In this document: positions 8,973 through 17,225 of the stretch, piece after piece
Position numbering within the stretch: position 1 is the first letter of the stretch
Layout of the letters: each line of letters opens with the position of its first letter
Source of the DNA: Burkholderiales bacterium 68-10
GTDB taxonomy: Bacteria > Pseudomonadota > Gammaproteobacteria > Burkholderiales > Burkholderiaceae_C
Direction of reading: 5' to 3'
Assembly: GCA_001897615.1 (NCBI GenBank)
Contig: MKTG01000066.1
Span: forward strand, 56,016-91,986
DNA length: 35,971 bases
Notes under the pieces: model-generated
What the model was told of the DNA's origin: nothing
What the model saw: only the letters and a program-made list of their open reading frames with translations
Database searches by the model: none
Position numbers and translations under genes: made by a program

Positions 8973-9302
8973 TTACTTCAGGGTTCCCTTGGGCAGCACC
9001 TGCACGATGGCGCTGCGCTGCAGCTGCACTTCGACGCCATTGGCGATCTGCAGGCCGACGTTCCCCTCCGACAGGGAGGTCACCCGGCCCAGCAGGCCAC
9101 CGGCGGTGACCACCTCGTCGCCCTTGGCCAGGGCATCGATCATGGCGCGGTGCTCCTTCTGCTTCTTCATCTGCGGGCGGATCATGATGAAGTACAGCAC
9201 CACGAACATCAGCACCAGCGGCAGCATGCTGGTGAAGGTGGAGGCGAGGTCGGCCCCCGGGGCGGCGGGGGCGGCTTGGGCGTAGGCGTTGGAGATGAAC
9301 AC
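8973..9302 (-). CDS. yajC: Preprotein translocase subunit YajC
   Basis: Small membrane subunit that associates with SecD/SecF. The 109-residue product begins FISNAYAQA, has one transmembrane helix (about 27-45, LPLVLMFVVLYFIMIRPQM) and a cytosolic beta-rich domain containing the YajC block GDEVVTAGGLLGRV. The start is a GTG at 9302, chosen because a good Shine-Dalgarno sequence (caggag) sits seven bases before it and because the family begins there; the reading frame stays open upstream. It is the first gene of the operon with secD and secF. In many bacteria queA and tgt precede yajC, but here the upstream gene is an unrelated oxidoreductase, so the operon probably has its own promoter in 9303-9560. 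Confidence 0.95.
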   Translation of the reverse strand: MFISNAYAQAAPAAPGADLASTFTSMLPLVLMFVVLYFIMIRPQMKKQKEHRAMIDALAKGDEVVTAGGLLGRVTSLSEGNVGLQIANGVEVQLQRSAIVQVLPKGTLK

Positions 9303-9493
9303 CGGCAGGCTCCTGAAATGGGCGGTGATGGATGGATCGCGCGCGCATCGGGCGCGGACACACGCCCGAACACAGGCGCGCGAGGTAACCGTGCATTGTA
9401 AGGCGCGCCGGCCGGACGGCCCGGGCGCGCCCGCCATCGGCCCACCGGCGCTGCCGGCCCGCCTGACGGCGGACCAGCCGGCCGTGGCTGTCT

Positions 9494-9540
9494 GTTCAAT
9501 TTGCTATTGATGCGATAGCTGTTTGCGCAGTTCCGGCGGG
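9494..9540. repeat. Dispersed short repeat, copy C (between yajC and the IOR gene)
   Basis: Contains tttgctattgatgcgatagctg followed closely by tttgcgcagttccgg, matching the atagctg...gcgc core of the other copies. It lies 20 nt beyond the stop codon of the indolepyruvate oxidoreductase gene and upstream of the yajC promoter area. The remaining intergenic sequence (9303-9493) is GC-rich with no gene visible. Confidence 0.7.
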
Positions 9541-9560
9541 CATCACAGGTGTTTTTTCGG

Positions 9561-12500
9561 TCAGGCGAGCTGGCGCGCTGGCGCCTCCGCCGGCTGGCGG
9601 TACTGCGCCAGCAGCTCGTCCCAGCGCGCGCGCGCCGCCTTCAGGTGGCGCTCCTTCACGTGGCCGAAGCCCTTGATGGCCTCCGGGATGCGCGCGATCT
9701 CGACCGCGGTGGCGTGGTTGTCGGCGCTCAGCGAGGCCAGCACTTCCTCGATGCTGGCGCGGTACTGCTCGATCAGCGCGCGCTCGGTCTGGCGCTCGTC
9801 GGTCTTGCCGAACACATCCAGCGCGCCGCCACGCAGGCCCTTGAGCCCGGCCAGCAGCCGAAACACCCGCCCCATGCCGGGGCCGTATTTCTTCTTGAGC
9901 AGCTCGCCACGCTCGTTGCGCTCGGCCGTCATGGGTGGCGCCAGGTGGTAGTGGATCTTGTAGTCGCCCTCGAACATGGCGTCGATGCGCGCCAGGAAGG
10001 CCGGATCGCTGTGCAGGCGCGCGACCTCGTACTCGTCCTTGTAGGCCATCAGCTTGAACAGGTAGCGCGCCACGGCTTCGCTCAGCTGGGTCTTGCCCAG
10101 CGCGGCCTCCTGCTGCTGCACCCGCGCGACGAAGCCGCGGTAGGCCTCGGCGTAGGCCGCGTTCTGGTAGCCGGTGAGGTATTCGACGCGGCGGGCGACG
10201 ATGGATTCCAGCGTCTCGCGCGGCTTGAACTCGATCACCTGCACGCCGCCGGCGCTGGCCAGGGCCTGCTCGATGCGGGCGCTGTCGTGCGCCGCCTGGC
10301 GGCCCCATTCGAAGGCCGCCTTGTTGTTGTCGACCTGCACGTTGTTCAGCTCGATGGCGCGCAGCAGTGACGCGCGCGTCAGCGGCACCCAGCCCTTTTG
10401 CCAGGCGTAGCCCAGGATCATGGGGTTGACGTAGATGGTGTCGCCCAGCAGCCGGCCGGCGACGCGGTCAGCGTCGAAGCTGGCCAGGCCCTGCGCGCCG
10501 ACGGCGCGCGCGATGTCGGCGGCGCAGCGCGCCTGCGGGTTCTGCCAGCCGCCGTCCTTGACGAAGGCCGCCGTGGGCGTGGCGTGGGCGTTCAGCGCCA
10601 CGTGCGTGCGCCCCTCGCGCATGCGGGCCACGGTTTCCTTGTTGGCGGTGACGATCGGGTCGCAGCCGATGATCAGATCGGCCGCCGCGGCGCTGACGCG
10701 CGTGGTGCGAATGTCGTCCTGCGTGGCGCCGATCAGCACGTGGCTCCAGGTGGCGCCGCCCTTTTGCGCCAGGCCGGCGGCGTCCTGCGTGACGATGCCC
10801 TTGCCCTCGATGTGGGCGGCCATGCCCAGCAGCTGGCCGATGGTGATGACGCCGGTGCCGCCCACCCCGGCCACCACGATGCCCCAGGCGCCGCCGGCCT
10901 GGGGCTCGGGCAGCACCGGCTCGGGCAGCGCGCCCAGCTCGAACGGCGACACGCTGGCCCTGGCCTTGGCCTGCTTCCTGAGCTGCCCGCCCTCCACCGT
11001 GACGAAACTGGGGCAGAAGCCCTTGACGCAGGAGATGTCCTTGTTGCAGGTGCTCTGGTTGATGCGGCGCTTGCGGCCGAATTCGGTGTCCAGCGGCTCC
11101 ACCGACAGGCAATTGCTCTGCACGCTGCAATCGCCGCAGCCTTCGCACACCGCCTCGTTGATGATCACCCGCACCGCCGGGTCGACCATCGTGCCGCGCT
11201 TGCGGCGGCGGCGCTTCTCGGTGGCGCAGGTCTGGTCGTAGATGATGACCGTGGTGCCGGCGATCTCGCGGAACTCGCGCTGCACGGCGTCCAGCCGGTC
11301 GCGGTGCTGCACGTCGATGCCCTCGGGCAGGCCGTGCTGGCGCGCCTGGGCGTATTTTTCGGGCTCGTCGGTGACGACGGTGATCTTCACCGCGCCCTCG
11401 GCGCGCATGTTCTGCGCGATCTGGATCACCGACAGCCCTTCCGGCCGCTCGCCGATCGGCTGGCCGCCGGTCATGGCCACGGCGTCGTTGTAGAGGATCT
11501 TGTAGGTGATGTTGACGCCGGCGGCCACCGACTGGCGCACCGCCAGCGAGCCGCTGTGGTAGTAGGTGCCGTCGCCCAGGTTGGCGAACACGTGCTGTTC
11601 GTTGCTGAAGGGCTGCTGGCCGACCCAGGGCACGCCCTCGCCGCCCATCTGGGTGAAGCCGACGGTGTTGCGGTCCATCCAGATCGACATGAAGTGGCAG
11701 CCGATGCCGGCCATGGCGCGCGAGCCCTCGGGCACGCGGGTGCTGGTGTTGTGCGGGCAGCCCGAGCAGAACCAGGGCTGGCGGTCGGCGCCGCTGCTGC
11801 CGGCCTGCAGCACCTGCAGGTTGCGCTCGCCGGCGTCCAGGATGGCCAGCTGGCGGTCGATGCGGGCGGTGGTGTCGGCGTCGATGCCGAGCTTTTTCAG
11901 GCGCTCGGCGATGGCGCGGGCGATCAGCGCCGGCGACAGGTCGGCGGTGGCGCGCAGCAGCACGTTGGCCGAGGGGTTGTCCAGCGACCATTCGCCGCCG
12001 CTGTAATCGCCCTCGACGCCTTCGCGGTACTTGCCCAGCACGTTGGGGCGCACGTCGGCGCGCCAGTTGTACAGCTGCTCCTTGAGCTGGTATTCGATCA
12101 CCTGGCGCTTTTCCTCGATCACCAGGATCTCGCGCAGGCCGGTGGCGAACTGGCGCGTGATCTGCGCCTCCAGCGGCCACACCACGGCCACCTTGTGCAG
12201 GCGGATGCCCAGCTGGCGGCAGGCGGCATCGTCCAGCCCCAGGTCGAGCAGCGCCTGGCGCGTGTCGTTGTAGGCCTTGCCGCTAGCGATCAGGCCCAGG
12301 CGGTCGTTGGGCCCTTCGATGACGTTGTGGTTCAGGCGGTTGGCGCGCACATAGGCCAGCGCGGCATACCACTTGGTGTTGAACAGGCGCTCTTCCTGCG
12401 GCAGCGAGGCGTCGGGCCAGCGGATGTGCACGCCGCCGGGCGGCATCTCGAAGTCGGTCGGCAGCGCGATCCGCACGCGCTCGGGGTCGATCAGCGCGCT

Positions 12501-13166
12501 GGCGCTGGACTCGACGATCTCCTGGATCGTCTTCATGCCGGCCCACACGCCGGCGTAACGGCTCATGGCGAAGGCGTGCACCCCCAGGTCCAGGATGTCC
12601 TGCACGCTGGCCGGAAAGAACACCGGCAGGCCGCAGGCCTTGAAGATGTGGTCGCTCTGGTGCGCGGCGGTGCTGCTCTTGGCCAGGTGGTCGTCGCCGG
12701 CCACGGCAAGCACCCCGCCCCAGGGCGTGGTGCCGGCCATGTTGGCGTGCTTGAACACGTCGACGCTGCGGTCCACCCCCGGGCCCTTGCCGTACCAGAT
12801 GCCGAACACGCCGTCGAAGCGGTTGCTGCCCGGCGGCGCGAAACCCAGCTGCTGCGTGCCCCAGACCGCGGTGGCGGCCAGCTCCTCGTTGACGCCGGGC
12901 TGGAACACGATGTGCTGCCCCTGCAGGTGCTTGCGCGCCGCCCACAGCGCCTGGTCATAGCCGCCCAGCGGCGAGCCGCGGTAGCCGCTGATGAAGCCGG
13001 CGGTGTTCTTGCCGGCGAGCGCATCGCGCTGGCGTTGCAGCATCGGCAGCTTGACCAGGGCCTGGATGCCGCTCATGAAGGCGCGGCCATGCTCCAGGCT
13101 GTACTTGTCGTCCAGCGTGACGGTTTCCAGCGCCTTGCGGATGTGCTCGGGCAAAGGGGCGTTCAT
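9561..13166 (-). CDS. Indolepyruvate ferredoxin oxidoreductase family protein (fused subunits)
   Basis: A 1201-residue cytosolic 2-oxoacid oxidoreductase of the IOR family, predicted to decarboxylate aryl-pyruvates (such as indolepyruvate from aromatic amino acids) to acyl-CoA with thiamine diphosphate and iron-sulfur clusters. Domains in order: an alpha pyrimidine-binding part with GYRGSPLGGYD (about 58-68), a TPP-binding part with CSGCPHNTSTRVPEGSRA (about 465-482), cysteine clusters CEGCGDC (about 674-680) and CNKDISCVKGFC (about 708-719), a gamma-type domain with GVGGTGVITIGQLLG (about 766-780), and a C-terminal region of about 230 residues. The ATG at 13166 has GGAGA upstream. It is transcribed alone. 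Substrate is inferred from the family; other 2-oxoacids are possible. The single-chain fusion is usual for this subfamily in Burkholderiales. Confidence 0.92.
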   Translation of the reverse strand: MNAPLPEHIRKALETVTLDDKYSLEHGRAFMSGIQALVKLPMLQRQRDALAGKNTAGFISGYRGSPLGGYDQALWAARKHLQGQHIVFQPGVNEELAATAVWGTQQLGFAPPGSNRFDGVFGIWYGKGPGVDRSVDVFKHANMAGTTPWGGVLAVAGDDHLAKSSTAAHQSDHIFKACGLPVFFPASVQDILDLGVHAFAMSRYAGVWAGMKTIQEIVESSASALIDPERVRIALPTDFEMPPGGVHIRWPDASLPQEERLFNTKWYAALAYVRANRLNHNVIEGPNDRLGLIASGKAYNDTRQALLDLGLDDAACRQLGIRLHKVAVVWPLEAQITRQFATGLREILVIEEKRQVIEYQLKEQLYNWRADVRPNVLGKYREGVEGDYSGGEWSLDNPSANVLLRATADLSPALIARAIAERLKKLGIDADTTARIDRQLAILDAGERNLQVLQAGSSGADRQPWFCSGCPHNTSTRVPEGSRAMAGIGCHFMSIWMDRNTVGFTQMGGEGVPWVGQQPFSNEQHVFANLGDGTYYHSGSLAVRQSVAAGVNITYKILYNDAVAMTGGQPIGERPEGLSVIQIAQNMRAEGAVKITVVTDEPEKYAQARQHGLPEGIDVQHRDRLDAVQREFREIAGTTVIIYDQTCATEKRRRRKRGTMVDPAVRVIINEAVCEGCGDCSVQSNCLSVEPLDTEFGRKRRINQSTCNKDISCVKGFCPSFVTVEGGQLRKQAKARASVSPFELGALPEPVLPEPQAGGAWGIVVAGVGGTGVITIGQLLGMAAHIEGKGIVTQDAAGLAQKGGATWSHVLIGATQDDIRTTRVSAAAADLIIGCDPIVTANKETVARMREGRTHVALNAHATPTAAFVKDGGWQNPQARCAADIARAVGAQGLASFDADRVAGRLLGDTIYVNPMILGYAWQKGWVPLTRASLLRAIELNNVQVDNNKAAFEWGRQAAHDSARIEQALASAGGVQVIEFKPRETLESIVARRVEYLTGYQNAAYAEAYRGFVARVQQQEAALGKTQLSEAVARYLFKLMAYKDEYEVARLHSDPAFLARIDAMFEGDYKIHYHLAPPMTAERNERGELLKKKYGPGMGRVFRLLAGLKGLRGGALDVFGKTDERQTERALIEQYRASIEEVLASLSADNHATAVEIARIPEAIKGFGHVKERHLKAARARWDELLAQYRQPAEAPARQLA

Positions 13167-13350
13167 CGGGCTTGTCTCCTGCGTCGGGCCGCCTGGCGCA
13201 TGGCCGGCGGCCGCTTGGGTGGGTTCGATGGGCTAAGTGTAGGGCGCTACGCGCCAAGGGGTTTTCCTCATGCCGCCACCGGGTTGTGGCGCCCCGTCGT
13301 GGCGCTGCCGCTGTAGCGCTGCACAGCAGGGGGCACCCCAGCGCGGTCGA

Positions 13351-13791
13351 TCAGCCCGGCCCGTTGTTGCCGTCGCCCTGGCGGATGTTGGTCTGCACCG
13401 GCGCGTTGGGGTCGGGCCGCGGCGGCGGCGGGCGCGGGCCGGGGCGGGCGGTGGCGCGCACGGCGGGCGCCTCGGCGCCGGGCTGGTGTTCGCAGTACAC
13501 CGGCTCGGGGATGCCGGTGTAGTCCAGCCGCGCCAGGCGGCCGTCCAGCCCCAGGCCGAAGCGGGCCTGCACCGTGGGGTCGGCGTAGCGCAACGTGCCA
13601 TCGGCATCGGCCACGCGCTCCAGCACCGCGTGGCCGCGCAGGCCTTCGAGCAGGGCCATGTCCTGGTACAGCCGGGCCTCGAAGCGCAGCTCGCGCGGGC
13701 ACTGGAAGGCCAGGCGCGGCGCGTCCTGCCAGGCCGCGCAGCCGCCCAGCAGGGCCAGCGCCAGCAGGCTCGCCGGCCGCCCAGTTGCCAC
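13351..13791 (-). CDS. Putative small lipoprotein of unknown function
   Basis: From the GTG at 13791 the 146-residue product begins with a short hydrophobic signal and a lipobox (LALLGGC, Cys at about 18), so a lipid-anchored periplasmic or outer-membrane protein is likely. The mature part contains Cys pairs (FQCPREL, PVYCEHQ) and a C-terminal Pro/Arg-rich tail (PRPPPPRPDPN) ending in GNNGPG. I do not recognise a family. The start is uncertain: no Shine-Dalgarno sequence precedes the GTG, and the open frame runs to a GTG at 13866 through a copy of the short dispersed repeat (13792-13850). That repeat may have inserted into the leader. The codon pattern fits a real gene. It lies between the oxidoreductase and mltA genes on the same strand. 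Confidence 0.6.
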   Translation of the reverse strand: MATGRPASLLALALLGGCAAWQDAPRLAFQCPRELRFEARLYQDMALLEGLRGHAVLERVADADGTLRYADPTVQARFGLGLDGRLARLDYTGIPEPVYCEHQPGAEAPAVRATARPGPRPPPPRPDPNAPVQTNIRQGDGNNGPG

Positions 13792-13850
13792 AAAAATAGA
13801 AGCTACTGGCGCTGTCTGCACGGGCGTTGGATCCGTTTTATATGCAAATG
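13792..13850. repeat. Dispersed short repeat, copy D (leader of the small lipoprotein gene)
   Basis: Shows aaaatagaagctactggcgctg, then a cgggcg block and an AT-rich end (ccgttttatatgc). This order (AT block, agct-ctggcgct, GC block, AT block) is the same as in copies F and M. Confidence 0.65.
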
Positions 13851-13915
13851 TCACGTCGCACCCCACCGCGCCACGACCGCCGGTGCACCGCTGTCGGTCG
13901 GCGGGCGGGCCGGCA

Positions 13916-15073
13916 TCACCTAGGCCACAGCACCCACAGGCGCAGGGGCTGCTTCATGCGGCCGGCGAAGTCGCCCGCCTCGGCGCCCCAGCCGGCAAAG
14001 TAGTCGGCGCGCACGGCGCCGACGATGGCGCTGCCGGTGTCCTGCGCCAGCACCAGGCGGTTCAGGCTGGCCACCGGCCCTTGCGAGGCCAGCCAGACCG
14101 GCGTGCCGTAGGGGATGCTCTGCGGATCGACGGCGATCGAGCGCCCCGGCGTCAGCGCCACGCCCTGGGCACCGCGCGGGCCGAACTGCGCGTCCAGCGC
14201 CGACAGCGGCTCCTCGCGGAAGAACACCACGCGCGGGTTGCTCCACAGAAAGCCCTGCAGGTGTTGCGGGTTGGCCGCCAGCGTGGCGCGGATGCCGGGC
14301 CAGGTGACGTCGCCGCGCAGCAGGCCCTGGTCGATCAGCCAGCGGCCGGGGCTGCGGTAGGGGTGCTCGTTGGTGCCGGCAAAGGCCAGCCGCACCAGGC
14401 GCTGGCTGCCGTCGGGCTCCTGCACGCGCACGCGGCCCGAGCCCTGGATCTGCAGGATCAGCGCGTCCAGCGGGTCGGCCAGCCAGACCAGCTCGTGCCC
14501 GGCCAGTTGCGCGCGCGCCTCGGGCAGGCTGTCCAGCTCCTGGCGCGAGAACCAGGGCTTGCGCTGGCTGGCGGCCAGCGGCAGGCGGTACACCGGCGCG
14601 CCGAAGCCCGGGCGCGCCACGCGCGAGGCCTCGTACACCGGCTCGAAGTAGCTGGTCAGCAGGCCCTCGCCGGCCGGCGCGCCGGCCGCCGGCTCGACCC
14701 GGTAGGGCTGCAGGCGCGCGCGCATCCAGTCGCGCTGCTGCTGCGCGCTGGCCAGCGACAGGCGCCGCACCTCGCTGCACAGGCGGGCGAAGGTGGGGCC
14801 GGGGCGCTCGCAGCTCTTGATCCAGGCGTTCCAGGCTTGCGCCGTGTCGTCCTGCTCGAAGCCGGGCAGCTCGGCCCAGCGCACCGGCACCCAGCGGCTG
14901 CGCGCGCGCTCGATGGCCGGGCCCAGCGGCGCCGTGTCGGCCACCGGGCCGGCGGGCGGCAGGCCGGGTTCGGCGGGCGGCGCCGGGCTGGGCGCCGGCG
15001 GCGGCCGCAGGGCGCAGCTGGCCAGCAAGGCCACCATGGCCGCGGCCGCCAGAATCCGTGATACTCGTTGCAT
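13916..15073 (-). CDS. mltA: Membrane-bound lytic murein transglycosylase A
   Basis: Outer-membrane lipoprotein that cleaves the MurNAc-GlcNAc bond of peptidoglycan to form 1,6-anhydro ends. The 385-residue product starts MQRVSRILAAAAMVALLASC, giving a lipobox Cys at 20 and then a Pro/Ala linker. The MltA core follows (LTSYFEPVYEASR, LILQIQGSGRVR, AFAGTNEHPYRSPGRWL, RVVFFREE). The C-terminal 3D domain contains VDPQSIPYGTPVWL and QDTGSAIVGAVRADYFAGWG, whose Asp residues include the expected catalytic Asp near 345. The open frame extends upstream to 15154, but the ATG at 15073 puts the signal peptide at the start. That ATG overlaps, on the opposite strand, the ATG of a small membrane protein gene at 15072. 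Confidence 0.95.
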   Translation of the reverse strand: MQRVSRILAAAAMVALLASCALRPPPAPSPAPPAEPGLPPAGPVADTAPLGPAIERARSRWVPVRWAELPGFEQDDTAQAWNAWIKSCERPGPTFARLCSEVRRLSLASAQQQRDWMRARLQPYRVEPAAGAPAGEGLLTSYFEPVYEASRVARPGFGAPVYRLPLAASQRKPWFSRQELDSLPEARAQLAGHELVWLADPLDALILQIQGSGRVRVQEPDGSQRLVRLAFAGTNEHPYRSPGRWLIDQGLLRGDVTWPGIRATLAANPQHLQGFLWSNPRVVFFREEPLSALDAQFGPRGAQGVALTPGRSIAVDPQSIPYGTPVWLASQGPVASLNRLVLAQDTGSAIVGAVRADYFAGWGAEAGDFAGRMKQPLRLWVLWPR

Positions 15074-15221
15074 GACCCTGATTCTGCTGGAAGCGCTGGG
15101 CGCGCTGTTGCTGTTCGTGCTGCTGGTGTGGTGGACCATGTTCTCCGGCCGCAAGAAGGGCGAGCTGCCGCGACCGACCGAGGACGCGCAGCCGCCGACT
15201 CAGGGTCGAACCGGGCGATAG
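15072..15221 (+). CDS. Small single-pass membrane protein, unknown function
   Basis: A 49-residue ORF starting MTLILLEALGALLLF, with one hydrophobic helix (about 2-24, ending VWWTMF) followed by a short basic stretch (GRKKGE) and a Pro/Gln-rich tail. The helix followed by positive charges predicts an inner-membrane protein with its C-terminus in the cytosol. Its ATG overlaps the mltA start codon on the other strand (the four bases CATG at 15071-15074 serve both). No strong ribosome-binding site is visible; it may be leaderless. The well-formed helix and charge pattern argue that it is real. I know of no named function. An alternative view is that it is only the antisense of the mltA leader, but the frame lies outside the mltA coding region. 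Confidence 0.6.
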   Translation: MTLILLEALGALLLFVLLVWWTMFSGRKKGELPRPTEDAQPPTQGRTGR

Positions 15222-15230
15222 CGCGCCCTG

Positions 15231-15268
15231 GGCAAGCGCCAAAAGCTACAATTGTTGTAGCAATTGAG
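15231..15268. repeat. Dispersed short repeat, copy E, with hairpin over the response-regulator stop codon
   Basis: Contains a perfect hairpin gctacaa-ttg-ttgtagc at 15245-15261. Read on the minus strand it is followed by four T residues, so it may act as a weak intrinsic terminator for the response-regulator gene. The stop codon (15246-15248) lies inside the stem, so the last residues of the protein (LLQQL) are coded by the repeat. Confidence 0.6.
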
Positions 15269-15866
15269 CCAGCTCGGCGGCCGATTTCACGTCCATCTTC
15301 TCGAACACCCGGGCGCGGTGCACCTCCACCGTGCGCACGCTGATGCCCAGCTCGTCGGCGATCAGCTTGTTGGGGCGACCGCTGGCCACCCGCTGCAAGA
15401 CCTCGCGCTCGCGCTCGGTCAGCTCGTCCAGCCGGGCGCGCAGCGCGCGCTGCGCGCCCAGTTGCGCCACGCGCTGGCGCGACACCGCCAGCGCGCGCTC
15501 GATGCGGTCGACCAGCGCGTTGTCGGAAAACGGCTTCTCGCAGAAGTCGAAGGCGCCGCGCTTGACCGCCTCCACCGCGGTGGCGACGCTGGCGTGGCCG
15601 GTCAGGAAGATCACCGGCCAGGCGCTGGCGATGCCGCGCTCCAGCAGCCGGTCGAACAGCGCCAGGCCGCTGGTGCCGGGCATGCGCACGTCCAGCAGGA
15701 TGCAGGCCGGCGACTCGGGCGGCGCGGCATCCAGCGCCTGCTCGAAGGCGCGGGCGCTGTCGAAGCCCTGCGACGGCAGCCGGCGCGAGCGCAGCAGCCA
15801 GGCCAGCGCCTCGCGCACTTCGGCATCGTCGTCGACGATGTAGACCATGACATCGGTGGCGGACAT
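15246..15866 (-). CDS. FixJ/NarL-type response regulator (DctR-like)
   Basis: Two-component response regulator that activates transcription when phosphorylated. The 206-residue product has a receiver domain (about 7-125) with the acidic pair D12-D13 (VYIVDDDAE), phospho-acceptor Asp59 (ILLDVRMPG), the conserved Thr in FLTGHA and the Lys in CEKPF. A LuxR-type helix-turn-helix follows (about 138-195, LTEREREVLQRVASG ... ISVRTVEVHRARV). The start at 15866 (MSATDVMVYI) is chosen over a downstream ATG at 15848; neither has a clear ribosome-binding site. No kinase gene is adjacent. The PAS kinase at 25296-27326 is the best partner candidate in the window, because DctS/DctR-like pairs combine these two architectures. 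The C-terminal residues come from a short repeat. Confidence 0.93.
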   Translation of the reverse strand: MSATDVMVYIVDDDAEVREALAWLLRSRRLPSQGFDSARAFEQALDAAPPESPACILLDVRMPGTSGLALFDRLLERGIASAWPVIFLTGHASVATAVEAVKRGAFDFCEKPFSDNALVDRIERALAVSRQRVAQLGAQRALRARLDELTEREREVLQRVASGRPNKLIADELGISVRTVEVHRARVFEKMDVKSAAELAQLLQQL

Positions 15867-15971
15867 GCGGCCGATTCTAGGAGTGAGGGCGGCACGCGCC
15901 CTCGCCGCGTCCACGGTGGGACGGACGCCGTCTCGTAACATCACGTGTCTGCGCATTTTCGAGAGGTTCAC

Positions 15972-17162
15972 TTGTCGTTTCCCCATCCCACCCGCCTGGC
16001 CGCCTGGGCCACCCTGGGCCTGGCCGCGACCCTGAGCGCCTGCGGCGGCGGCAACGACGATCCCGCCCCGCCGCCACCCCCGCCACCGGCACAGACCGCC
16101 GGCAGCCTGCTGTCCAGCACGCCGGTCAACACCTTGACGCCGGAGCAGATCACCCAGGCCATGGCCGATCCGGACAGCAAGGTGCAAAGCGGCGTCGCGC
16201 CGCGCTACGCCGTCCGCTCCTGGCGCATCACCTACGTCAGCAGCGACAAGCACGGCGCGCCGGTCACCGCCTCCGGCCTGATCAGCGTGCCGCTCAAGGC
16301 CGCCGGCGCGCGCAGCCCGGTGCTGAGCTACCAGCACGCCACCACCTTCCGCGATGACCAGGCGCCCGGCAACAAGGTCGAGCCGGTGGAGCCGCCCATC
16401 GTGCTGGCCTCGCTGGGCTACGTGGTGGTGTCGCCCGACTACGTGGGCTTTGGCGCCGCCAAGGGCCTGGAGCACCCGTACCTGACCGCCGCCCCCAGCG
16501 CCGCCGTGGTGGTGGACATGCTGCACGCCGCGCAGAGCTGGCGCCAGCAGAACGCCGTGGCCGACAACGGCCAGCTGTTCCTGGCCGGTTATTCGGAAGG
16601 CGGCTACGTGACCCTGGCCGCGCAGCGCGCCATCGAGCAGGCCGGCGGCACGCTGCGCCAGCAGTTGCAGGCCAGCGTGCCCGGCGGCGGCCCGTATGAC
16701 GTGCAGGCCACCATGGACGCCCAGGTCGAAGCCGTGCGCGAGCGCAACAGCACGCTGGGCAAGCTGTTCGAGCCGCATCGCCTGTCCAAGGCGCCGGAAT
16801 GGGTGCGCCAGGAGCTGCGCCGCCTGCTGCTGCGCCAGATGATCCCCGACGACGCCGACGTGCGCTACCAGACGCTGTTCCTGGACCGCTACATGGCCGA
16901 CGACCAGGCCGCCATCGCCGCCGAGCACAGCGTGCACCTGGGCTGGGCACCCGGCGTGCCGGTGTACCTGTTCCACGGCCGCGACGACCTGACCGTGCCG
17001 TACGCCGCGGCGACGTCAGCGCTGCGGACGCTGCAGGCCGCGGGCGCGCGCGACATCAGCCTGACCGACTGCACCACGCCCGACTACGGGCACCTCAAGT
17101 GCGTGCCGGAATACTTCCGCTTCGCCGTCGAGCGCATGGGGCGACTGGCGCGCGACCTCTGA
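15972..17162 (+). CDS. Secreted alpha/beta-hydrolase lipoprotein (lipase/esterase-like)
   Basis: Predicted lipid-anchored esterase or lipase. From the TTG at 15972, preceded by gagagg at good spacing, the 396-residue product has a lipoprotein signal ending LSAC (Cys24), a short poly-Pro linker (about 32-40) and an alpha/beta-hydrolase domain. The visible triad is Ser208 in GYSEGG, Asp338 or Asp339 in HGRDDLTVP and His374 in DYGHLKC. The block VLSYQHATTFRDD with VVVSPDYVGFG resembles secretory lipases and prolyl-aminopeptidase-like hydrolases (LIP-type). An upstream GTG at 15945 would give a poorer signal peptide. It stands alone, divergent from the response regulator. The exact substrate cannot be read from the sequence; short-chain ester hydrolysis is inferred. 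Confidence 0.88.
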   Translation: MSFPHPTRLAAWATLGLAATLSACGGGNDDPAPPPPPPPAQTAGSLLSSTPVNTLTPEQITQAMADPDSKVQSGVAPRYAVRSWRITYVSSDKHGAPVTASGLISVPLKAAGARSPVLSYQHATTFRDDQAPGNKVEPVEPPIVLASLGYVVVSPDYVGFGAAKGLEHPYLTAAPSAAVVVDMLHAAQSWRQQNAVADNGQLFLAGYSEGGYVTLAAQRAIEQAGGTLRQQLQASVPGGGPYDVQATMDAQVEAVRERNSTLGKLFEPHRLSKAPEWVRQELRRLLLRQMIPDDADVRYQTLFLDRYMADDQAAIAAEHSVHLGWAPGVPVYLFHGRDDLTVPYAAATSALRTLQAAGARDISLTDCTTPDYGHLKCVPEYFRFAVERMGRLARDL

Positions 17163-17225
17163 TCGGTTGATATCTTTTTGATAGCTGCTGGCGCTTGCTG
17201 TACAAGCGCCAGACACCGATTTTGT
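17163..17225. repeat. Dispersed short repeat, copy F (after the hydrolase gene)
   Basis: One of the clearest copies: tgatatctttttgatagctg, then ctggcgcttgctgtacaagcgccag (a 9-bp stem, ctggcgctt/aagcgccag) and an AT-rich end (gattttgtgc). It begins directly after the stop codon of the hydrolase gene and may serve as its transcription terminator. Confidence 0.8.

Noticed and set aside
13242-13255. Short hairpin ggcgc-tac-gcgcc upstream of the oxidoreductase gene
   Set aside because: A 5-bp GC stem is expected by chance in this composition and has no T run; not called a terminator or operator.
10398-13316. Very long open frame (972 codons) on the plus strand opposite the oxidoreductase gene
   Set aside because: It is antisense to a clearly conserved protein, rich in His/Gln/Arg/Ala as expected from the complement of GC-rich codons, and has no recognisable domain.
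15867-16976. Upstream extension of the response-regulator frame to 16976
   Set aside because: It runs antisense through the hydrolase gene and adds no domain; the regulator starts normally at MSATDVMVYIVDDD.
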